Source: Pseudomonas cedrina subsp. cedrina (GTDB lineage Bacteria; Pseudomonadota; Gammaproteobacteria; Pseudomonadales; Pseudomonadaceae). Taken from it: a stretch of DNA of 64,000 bases. The stretch spans positions 372,001 to 436,000 of the forward strand of contig NZ_MNPW01000004.1 in the NCBI RefSeq assembly GCF_001983175.1, written 5' to 3'. How positions within the stretch are numbered: the stretch's first letter is position 1; each line of letters opens with the position of its first letter. Below, in pieces: positions 55,201 through 61,850 of the stretch. A model generated the notes under the pieces. That model worked only from the letters and a program-made list of their open reading frames with translations. It was not told the origin of the DNA and ran no database searches. A program made the translations under genes and the position numbers.

Positions 55201-56811
55201 GTGCGTCTGCTCAAGCGCCTGCGCGAGCTGGCGCCGCGCCCGCGCTATGAAGAGGAGCTGTGCCAGGGGCTGGAGACCATTATCCTCTCGGCACAGTTGA
55301 TGGATGCCCATAACCGCACGCAACTGCGCGAGCTCAATGAGCGGTTGCGCCCACTGCTCAATGCCAACAGCGACGACATCGACGCGCAGGCGCACGCCGA
55401 GTTGGGCAAGGGCATGCGCGAGGTGGCGGATAACCATGACAGCAGCATTTACTGGCGCTCGCTGGAGCAACGCTATGTGGAAGAACTTCAGGCCGTGCCC
55501 CGGCTCGGCCGTGACAAGGCCCGTGCGTTGACCGAAGGCATCCCGGCGCGCCCTTCGATTCTCGATCTGCAGGCGTTGCAGGTCACCACGTTGTGGAGCA
55601 TTGCCATCGACGTACCGGGAGAGGTGCTGGACGATGACTTTTTTGCGGGTATGAGCGCCACCGTTAACCGGGCGCGCTGGGCCAGTTGCTCCCTGGCCGA
55701 CATGCAGCAGTTGCAGAGCAGCGACGCCGAACGCATTGAATTGCTCGACAGCATTGACCATGTGTACGCGCAAACCGATGACCGCATCGAGTATTGGCGC
55801 GCCATGGCACCGGATCAGTTCAACCTGCCTTACTTGCAACGCTTGCAGGAATTGCTGGCGACCTTGCATCGCCGGGTCGAGCAGGACTTGAGCGCGTTAT
55901 TGCAACCGCCGTCCGAACCTGCGCCTGCGCCCATGCCGGCTTCGGCGGGACGCCGTAAAAAAATCATTCGTACCCGCAACCGCGACATCTACGTAGCGCA
56001 AATGGGCGACACCGACGCCGAATTGCGTGATTCAGGCGGCCAGGTGATTGGCGCGTTCACCGAGGCCGACGATGGCGTGTGGGACCTCAAGACCCCGCCT
56101 GAGCCGGTACGGCCCGACCCTGAGCTGGGCGCCCTGTTGAAAAAAGCCGATGGCTTGCTGCGCGATGTCGACAAGGCCATCGCCAGTGTCGAGGCGATGG
56201 TTGCGCGCGCGAATGATCCGGCGTCGCTTCAAGGGTCGCTGCAATATGAGGCCCGTCGCCGAACAATGGCTGCCGAGGCTATCGCGGGCAAATTGCGCGG
56301 CCTGGACAACGCGCGATTGGCGGCGGCGCAAATGGCCAAGGCTCGGCTCAAGGAAAGCGAGTTGCGCACAGCGGCGCTGCGTCTGGACGCGGCGGGCTTG
56401 AATGCGCGTATACGCGCCTCGCGCGGCAAGGTACTGACCCAGGACGACGTCGAGTTTCTGTTTGCCAACCACGCAGTGAGCATCCATCGCCAAGGCGAGC
56501 GAGTGGCGCTCAGAGGGCGCCGCGATGACTATCTGCAAGTGTATGTAGTGGCGCAAGTGAGCACGGGCCAGCCACTGTGTTTTGCACATTTTCACTATGC
56601 ACGGCGTAACGGCCCGGACGACCACTTCAGCGCCGCGCACCTGAAAACGCCCGAGCAGGAACGCCTGGGACGCCAGGCCCAGGCCGACGTCGAGGCCCAG
56701 GCTTTTGCGCGCATACGCCAGGGCCAGACCGGGCGGGTGCCGTCCCTCGAGATCCACCGCTCGCAAATCCAGCTACCCCTGGCGCGGCGGTTGTTTTTCA
56801 GTGCCGACTGA
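52282..56811 (+). CDS. Large DUF6543 / 'dermonecrotic toxin domain' protein, unknown activity
   Basis: A protein of about 1509 aa related in its N-terminal part to the DUF6543 region of Pseudomonas toxin-like proteins (LETVAQDSAQAWLDQYLP, YRSLAELVVDRLASAKP). A hydrophobic stretch at about 686-715 (GWLLFNSLMPLISGPLMLGGWLLQVM) could insert in membranes. A helical region follows from about 920 (coiled-coil-like, EEVRLLKRLRELA), then a basic linker GRRKKIIRTRNRDIYVAQ and a C-terminal domain from about 1400. I see no LRR, NEL or other catalytic motif. ATG 52282 is used; ATG 52300 has a better GAGAG ribosome-binding site and is a real alternative. It shares a 114-bp divergent promoter region with the NEL gene. 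Confidence 0.82.
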   Translation: MSESLSMPASPRQIPIEQIQTVFSEPPTLETVAQDSAQAWLDQYLPAYHFNAAHTLLVVEERYRSLAELVVDRLASAKPTLLVVGYHVVVQRSRETYTQGGPSLEDAERLINNCGTRLLKLFCERLQAWWREALPVNMTRWGYLADQLLALLYDSPAPPGMNPQRFGEVFPKSSLHATRPDRLWRLGLPVYSVHLRNAADTQTLPLLLISHVPYTLLFSPASGVHLLDNLDAVQPLLSDYASPLLASPVGQWFTQRVQGDPFDALAAAYLARQLQEIASLDIRVPRPVQEYHQLLGYILDTKRWFVPALSAAQKALRPALPLWLAAADSDDSFAGATLLHGLVLAAQQDGSQDFLEGIEPLQVYAASRLRECLKQEEPRAANLEPGEISLRFTRVIAAPVPVPGGFIAGEVQTVTLALTELALENLGGLPHAPKSIHLKGAAAPDWLTYDLLKTCVTRVDIGQAYPALLKKHLIDDAVDAARRQGLFSRQWRAQLPLQALQWKIQGLHGLTRMGFRRLNAAVQADKTRRVVQGQAVALWPLAFKARPGDSADIVEGHFVIGPHHGEEGPHLLYRPLFNPALLEYPSQQALFAAIQAKGDLQDTVLAWLAPRRQSVYANDGFRQPHIRYFLQGDEFTTYTTPQPVQLSRQISDVDPAQQVFAATARALVTLADRQTVSNAEQRWASLKQAGWLLFNSLMPLISGPLMLGGWLLQVMDSARNDLPALASTDEQARSAAVLDLLVNLMAILAHQAAPHDAHASLELEHPVFAPLALPEPVPAESTRITAPVNFEAPASWANARDTLTASMQTRLDALSLKTLAKPWPKALPDAERSGPWQGLRRDTAHTPPQWQALVRGQLFRVRIEQGRVRVISADGSRTGPWLKLLGQGAWDFDLQLRLRGGADGNEPPPSYRQTLELEYKKAGLDRTKAQLAMEIARKLVDKPEGVLDAQQRSRAWFSYLNAIKDKVRAAQEEVRLLKRLRELAPRPRYEEELCQGLETIILSAQLMDAHNRTQLRELNERLRPLLNANSDDIDAQAHAELGKGMREVADNHDSSIYWRSLEQRYVEELQAVPRLGRDKARALTEGIPARPSILDLQALQVTTLWSIAIDVPGEVLDDDFFAGMSATVNRARWASCSLADMQQLQSSDAERIELLDSIDHVYAQTDDRIEYWRAMAPDQFNLPYLQRLQELLATLHRRVEQDLSALLQPPSEPAPAPMPASAGRRKKIIRTRNRDIYVAQMGDTDAELRDSGGQVIGAFTEADDGVWDLKTPPEPVRPDPELGALLKKADGLLRDVDKAIASVEAMVARANDPASLQGSLQYEARRRTMAAEAIAGKLRGLDNARLAAAQMAKARLKESELRTAALRLDAAGLNARIRASRGKVLTQDDVEFLFANHAVSIHRQGERVALRGRRDDYLQVYVVAQVSTGQPLCFAHFHYARRNGPDDHFSAAHLKTPEQERLGRQAQADVEAQAFARIRQGQTGRVPSLEIHRSQIQLPLARRLFFSAD

Positions 56812-56835
56812 GCCATCAGAAACCTGAAAATCCCC

Positions 56836-56968
56836 GTAGTGAGCGGGCTTGCCCCGCGCTGGGTGGCGAAGCCGCCCCAAAACCAGGCGCCTGGGTTCTG
56901 TCTGGCAGAATGAGTTGGCCGGATTGGGGCCGCTTCGCAGCCCAGCGCGGGGCAAGCCCGCTCACTAC
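56836..56968. repeat. Long-arm inverted repeat, GTAGTGAGCGGGCTTGCCCC type
   Basis: The left arm from GTAGTGAGCGGGCTTGCCCC (56836) pairs with the right arm ending GGGGCAAGCCCGCTCACTAC (56968). The arms are about 45 nt with few mismatches and enclose about 45 nt. It is a distinct REP-like family from the GTGGGAGC types and sits between two convergent genes. Confidence 0.9.
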
Positions 56969-56985
56969 AATGCTTGTGTCATTGG

Positions 56986-59900
56986 TTAAAAACACAACGT
57001 GTGGCTGCCCGGTTGGAGGTAGGGCATCAGGATCGGCGCCATGCCCTTGAGCACTTGCACCGGCAGGGCCGAGGTGAAGGTGAAGTGCTCCGCCGAGCGC
57101 CCCGGCACGTAGGCCGTGAGCGTGCCGAAATGCTGTTCGCCCAGGTAAAACACAAAGGTCGCCGTGCGGTTCAGCGATTTGGAACTCAGCACGCGTCCGC
57201 CCGCGCCGATGGCCTCGATGCGGTTGTCACCCGTGCCAGTCTTGCCGCCCATGGCCAGCGGCGTGCCGTCGGCCAGTTTGAAACTGCCGGCCACGCGTTT
57301 CGCCGTGCCGGCGTCCACCACTTGCGACAGGGCACCGCGCAAGGCCCGGGCAACTTCGGCCGGCATTACCCGTTTGCCGGCGGCGGGGTCGCTGACCAGG
57401 CGGGTTTCGTACGGGGTATCGGCGGCAAAGTGCAGGCTGTCGATGCGCAGCACTTTGCCGCGCACGCCGTCGTTGAGGAGGATGCCCATCAGTTCCGCCA
57501 GTGCCGCCGGGCGGTCACCGGAGCTGCCGATCGCGGTGGCCAGGGACGGCACGAGGTGATCGAAGGGGTAGCCCACCGCCTGCCAGCGCTGGTGGATATC
57601 CAGGAACGCTTCGACCTCCAGCATGGTGCGGATGCGACTGTCGCGGGCGCTCTGGTGGCGACTCTTGAACAGCCAGCTGTACACCTCCTGACGCTCGAAT
57701 TCGCTGGCCTTGACGATCTCGCTCCAGGTCGCCTCGGGATGGTTGAGCAGGTAGCCCAGCAGCCACAGGTCCAGCGGGTGCACCTTGGCGATGTAGCCTT
57801 GGTCGGGCAGGTCATACGCGCCTGGGCCATAAGCGGCATAGAGTTTCTGCAGGCGCGCGTCGCTGAGTTTTTCCGTGGCCAGGTGCGAGCGCACAAAACG
57901 GTTGAAGCTGTCCTGGCTGGCGTCAGGCAACAAGTAACGGTGCACCGCCGCCAGGCGAATCGGTGTCGGGCGGATGCTGTCGAGAAAGGTGTCGAGGCGC
58001 GCCTGCGTGTCTTTCTTGCGGTACTTCTTCCAGAACTTCTGCAGAAACGCCGTACCTTCGCGGTCGGCGAACCTGGCCAGGTATTCCTGGCGCCGTGGGT
58101 CTTTGTCGTCCTTGAGCAACTGCGCGCTGTTACTGGCCCCACCATAGGTGCTGTAGCGCACCAGGTCGCGCATCAGGCGAATGAACGGCAGGTTGATCGA
58201 CTCGCGCAAGGCGTCGCGCAGGGTCGGGTTGCGGCCGTCGTCCTGGCGGCGAAAGTTATGGAAGCGATGCACGCCACCGCCGGTGAAAAAGGCCTCGCCG
58301 GGGCTGGCCGAATACGTGCGGTCGAGGGCGGCGTCGAGCATTTTTTCCAGGGACCGGTCGGTGTTCTGCCGCAGGTAATCAACGGCCCAGCGGCTGAGCC
58401 GGTCCTGATCGTCGACCGCGACTTTGGTCAAGGCGCTGGCGTTGAGAGCGCCGAGGCGCTCATGCAACTCGGCGATGACTTGAAGGTAGGTGGTGAGCAC
58501 GCGCAATTTGGCGGTGGAGCCCAGTTCCAGCTTGCTGCCTTCGTTGATGTCGAAGGGTTGGTCGGTGTTGTCGGTTTGCACGCGTACCCGCGCGCCATCC
58601 GCGGTCAGCTCGAACAGGGTGAAGCTGTAACGCACTTGCGGTGTGGTGGCCGGGGTGAGCAGGCGTTCGCCGAGCAGGCCGGTCTGGCGGGCGAAGTCGG
58701 GGTCGGCCAATTGCTTGAGGTAGGCGCTGGCCTGGCCTTGCAACTGCGCTTGCAGAGTGGACGTGGCCGACAGATCAAGGCGGTCCAGGTCGTACAACGG
58801 CCGGTTGAGCAGGCTGGCCAGGCGGCTGCGGGCGACGCTGATGCCCTTGTTGGTTTCAATCGGTTGCACGGTGGGTTGTTGCAACCAGTCGCGATAGATC
58901 AGGGGCGCCTTGAGCGCGGCTTGCAGCAGTGCGGCGTCGATCACGCCATTGCTTGCCAGCAAGCGTAGGTGGCTGTCGGTCAGTTGCCCGAGTTCCGCGC
59001 GGCCCTTGAGCAGGTAGTAGGAGGGGCGGCGCTGGGCGATGATCAGCGCCAATACCTGGCGCAGGGCCAGGCCGCGCTCTGCGACGTTGCTCTGCGTGGC
59101 CGCGAGGGCGTGGTTGACTTGGTTGAAGTCTGCGCCGAACCACACGCGCAAACCTTCGGCCAGCCCATGCACTTCACCGTGGCCGGGCACGGCGGACAGC
59201 GGCACGCTGTTGAGGTAGTCACGCACGATGGCCTGGCGCGCCGCCAGGGTCTGGGGGCCGTCGCGGTAGGCGCGTACGCTGGCGGACATCATTTGGCGGA
59301 TTTTTTCAGCGCCAGACAACGTGAGTCCATCGGGCGAGTGCCGGTATTTTTCCAGTTGGGTCGCCAGGGTACTGCCGCCCGCGCTCTGCCCCGGCAGATG
59401 CAGCAGCTTGGCGGCTTGCGACCACGCGGCCATGGCAAAGCGCGGCCAGTCCACGGCCGGGTTTATGTGCGGGTGTGCGGGGTCGAGCAAGTCGCGGTTT
59501 TCGATGAACAGCAGGCTGTCGACCACCACCGGCGGGATCGCGGCAAAGGTGTCGTACAACTGCTGAGGGTAGCGGTACTGATACAGCGGCACGGCGCGAC
59601 AGTCGGTGATGGACAGGCCCGCCTGGATTTTCTCGGCATAGGGCACAAAAAAACCGTCGTCGACGAAATCCATCAACGCTCCGGAAAAACGCGCCTGGGT
59701 CTGGATCACATAGCCGCGCTTGACCAGCCGTTCGGTGAAGACGCCCAGGTCGCTGTAGCCCAGGCGCCGGTCAAACGGCCCCTGGCCGGGATAAAGGATA
59801 GCGTTGCTGGGGCCGGGTTCGACGTGGTACGTCAAGTCACGCGCCAGGCTGCTCAATTGGCGCGCCTGCCAGTTGGACGTACGTGTTTCGTCGGCCACGA

Positions 59901-60069
59901 CCAAGCCCAGGGTGATCAAACCGATCAGCAGCGTCAGCCAGAACAGACGCCGGGCCAGACGGGCTATCGGGTTTCTCGCGGGCAACGGCGCCGGGGTCTC
60001 GCTGTGGTCGGGTTCCACAGGCTGGGTCGAAGCGGTTTGCCACAGTGCGCCCATCGTCGATTGATCCAT
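56986..60069 (-). CDS. Large bifunctional penicillin-binding protein (GT51 transglycosylase plus transpeptidase)
   Basis: A 1027-aa peptidoglycan synthase. One N-terminal membrane anchor (about 42-60) precedes the GT51 domain with IENRDLLDP (catalytic Glu) and GGSTLATQLEKY. The transpeptidase follows with GSTAKLR as SxxK, RESINLP as SxN and GGKTGTG as KTG, so both activities look intact. The length exceeds PBP1a/1b, with an insertion between the SxN and KTG motifs (FWKKYRKKDTQARL...). It does not look like the main PBP1a or 1b. Its place beside an amino-acid permease resembles PA0788/PA0789. It is transcribed divergently from the permease. Confidence 0.88.
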   Translation of the reverse strand: MDQSTMGALWQTASTQPVEPDHSETPAPLPARNPIARLARRLFWLTLLIGLITLGLVVADETRTSNWQARQLSSLARDLTYHVEPGPSNAILYPGQGPFDRRLGYSDLGVFTERLVKRGYVIQTQARFSGALMDFVDDGFFVPYAEKIQAGLSITDCRAVPLYQYRYPQQLYDTFAAIPPVVVDSLLFIENRDLLDPAHPHINPAVDWPRFAMAAWSQAAKLLHLPGQSAGGSTLATQLEKYRHSPDGLTLSGAEKIRQMMSASVRAYRDGPQTLAARQAIVRDYLNSVPLSAVPGHGEVHGLAEGLRVWFGADFNQVNHALAATQSNVAERGLALRQVLALIIAQRRPSYYLLKGRAELGQLTDSHLRLLASNGVIDAALLQAALKAPLIYRDWLQQPTVQPIETNKGISVARSRLASLLNRPLYDLDRLDLSATSTLQAQLQGQASAYLKQLADPDFARQTGLLGERLLTPATTPQVRYSFTLFELTADGARVRVQTDNTDQPFDINEGSKLELGSTAKLRVLTTYLQVIAELHERLGALNASALTKVAVDDQDRLSRWAVDYLRQNTDRSLEKMLDAALDRTYSASPGEAFFTGGGVHRFHNFRRQDDGRNPTLRDALRESINLPFIRLMRDLVRYSTYGGASNSAQLLKDDKDPRRQEYLARFADREGTAFLQKFWKKYRKKDTQARLDTFLDSIRPTPIRLAAVHRYLLPDASQDSFNRFVRSHLATEKLSDARLQKLYAAYGPGAYDLPDQGYIAKVHPLDLWLLGYLLNHPEATWSEIVKASEFERQEVYSWLFKSRHQSARDSRIRTMLEVEAFLDIHQRWQAVGYPFDHLVPSLATAIGSSGDRPAALAELMGILLNDGVRGKVLRIDSLHFAADTPYETRLVSDPAAGKRVMPAEVARALRGALSQVVDAGTAKRVAGSFKLADGTPLAMGGKTGTGDNRIEAIGAGGRVLSSKSLNRTATFVFYLGEQHFGTLTAYVPGRSAEHFTFTSALPVQVLKGMAPILMPYLQPGSHTLCF

Positions 60070-60195
60070 TCACGCAGATTGATCGGACTTGTCTGAAGCT
60101 TAGACGGTGGGCGTCGGTCGCGAGGAAATTGTGCAGCGTTGCGCGCGCTGGCTTTTGTCCGCACGCATTGCGCTGTGTAATACTCGGCGCCCGCG

Positions 60196-60220
60196 AAAAC
60201 AGGTGATACACACCTGTTTT
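60196..60220. promoter_or_regulatory. Perfect 10-bp inverted repeat between the PBP and permease genes
   Basis: AAAACAGGTG-ATACA-CACCTGTTTT is a perfect palindrome in the 362-bp divergent intergenic region, about 130 nt from the PBP start and 210 nt from the permease start. There is no T-run after the stem on either strand, so an operator is more likely than a terminator. Nothing else distinctive is seen in this region. Confidence 0.55.
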
Positions 60221-60431
60221 ATCGCATGATTTTGAATCTTTTCACTGAATTGTCCGGTTTATATGGTGAAAGACCCTCTGTGAGCCTTTTTATACTGCAC
60301 GTCCCGTTGATCTTGCCTGGCAAGACGGCCCCGTCCATGAGGCGGCCCGGTTTCGACTGTGCGCCAGGCTTACCCGCCCAGGCATTGGAAACTCAAGGGA
60401 CATTCCAATAACAAGATGAGGTTGTACCCCT

Positions 60432-61850
60432 ATGCCCGTTGGCAAACCCCTGCCCCATGACGACACCGCTCAAGGCGGCCCGCTCAAGCGCGAACTCGGT
60501 GAACGCCATATTCGCCTCATGGCCCTTGGCGCCTGTATTGGCGTCGGCCTGTTTCTCGGCTCGGCCAAGGCCATCGAAATGGCCGGCCCGGCGATCATGC
60601 TGTCGTACATCATTGGCGGCCTGGCGATCCTGGTGATCATGCGCGCCCTCGGCGAAATGGCCGTGCACAACCCGGTCGCCGGTTCGTTCAGCCGTTACGC
60701 CCAGGACTACCTCGGCCCCTTGGCGGGCTTTCTCACCGGCTGGAACTACTGGTTCCTGTGGCTGGTGACCTGCGTCGCGGAAATCACCGCCGTGGCGGTG
60801 TACATGGGCGTGTGGTTCCCGGACACGCCGCGCTGGATCTGGGCCCTGGCGGCTTTGATCAGCATGGGCACGATCAACCTGATCGCCGTAAAGGCCTTTG
60901 GTGAATTCGAATTCTGGTTCGCGCTGATCAAGATCGTCACGATCATTGCGATGGTCATCGGCGGCGTCGGCATCATCGCGTTCGGCTTTGGCAATGACGG
61001 CGTGGCCCTGGGCATTTCCAACCTGTGGGCCCACGGCGGCTTCATGCCCAATGGCGTGACCGGCGTGCTGATGTCGTTGCAGATGGTGATGTTCGCCTAC
61101 CTCGGCGTGGAGATGATCGGCCTCACCGCCGGTGAAGCACGCAACCCGCAGAAGACCATCCCCAGCGCCATCGGCTCGGTGTTCTGGCGCATCCTGTTGT
61201 TCTACGTCGGCGCGCTGTTCGTGATCCTGTCGATCTACCCGTGGAACGAAATCGGCACCCAGGGTAGCCCGTTCGTGATGACCTTCGAGCGCCTGGGCAT
61301 CAAGACCGCCGCGGGCATTATCAATTTCGTGGTGATCACCGCCGCGCTGTCGTCGTGCAACGGCGGCATCTTCAGCACCGGGCGCATGCTCTACAGCCTG
61401 GCGCAGAACGGCCAGGCGCCGGCCGCTTTCGGTACCACCTCCAGCAACGGCGTACCGCGCAAGGCACTGCTGTTGTCGATCTTCGCCTTGCTCCTGGGTG
61501 TATTGCTCAACTACCTGGTGCCGGAAAAAGTCTTCGTCTGGGTGACCTCGATTGCCACCTTCGGCGCGATCTGGACCTGGGCCATGATCCTGCTGGCCCA
61601 GCTCAGGTTCCGCAACGGCCTGAGCCCCGCCGAGCGGGCCGGGCTCAAGTACCGCATGTGGCTGTTCCCGGTCAGCTCGTACCTGGCGCTGGCGTTCCTG
61701 GTACTGGTGGTCGGGCTGATGGCGTACTTCCCGGACACCCGCGTGGCGCTGTATGTGGGGCCGGCGTTCCTGGTGCTGCTGACTGTGCTGTTCTACGTGT
61801 TCAAGCTGCAACCGACCGATACCGTTGCGACTGCCCGTCAATCGGCCTGA
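60432..61850 (+). CDS. Amino-acid permease, AAT family (ProY/CycA-like)
   Basis: A 472-aa inner-membrane amino-acid:H+ symporter with 12 helices. The family start KRELGERHIRLMALGACIGVGLFLGSAKAIEMAGP is complete, followed by GEMAVHNPVAGSFSRYAQDYLGPLAGFLTGWNYW and EMIGLTAGEARNPQKTIP. These place it in the AAT family with ProY, CycA and GabP; substrate specificity cannot be read from the sequence. A GATGAGG ribosome-binding site lies 10 nt before ATG 60432. Its 3' end overlaps the convergent NEL gene by 13 bp. Confidence 0.92.
   Translation: MPVGKPLPHDDTAQGGPLKRELGERHIRLMALGACIGVGLFLGSAKAIEMAGPAIMLSYIIGGLAILVIMRALGEMAVHNPVAGSFSRYAQDYLGPLAGFLTGWNYWFLWLVTCVAEITAVAVYMGVWFPDTPRWIWALAALISMGTINLIAVKAFGEFEFWFALIKIVTIIAMVIGGVGIIAFGFGNDGVALGISNLWAHGGFMPNGVTGVLMSLQMVMFAYLGVEMIGLTAGEARNPQKTIPSAIGSVFWRILLFYVGALFVILSIYPWNEIGTQGSPFVMTFERLGIKTAAGIINFVVITAALSSCNGGIFSTGRMLYSLAQNGQAPAAFGTTSSNGVPRKALLLSIFALLLGVLLNYLVPEKVFVWVTSIATFGAIWTWAMILLAQLRFRNGLSPAERAGLKYRMWLFPVSSYLALAFLVLVVGLMAYFPDTRVALYVGPAFLVLLTVLFYVFKLQPTDTVATARQSA

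Noticed and set aside
56986..60069. PBP1a (PonA) assignment
   Set aside because: The GT51 and transpeptidase motifs are present, but the length, internal insertion and neighbours do not match PonA.
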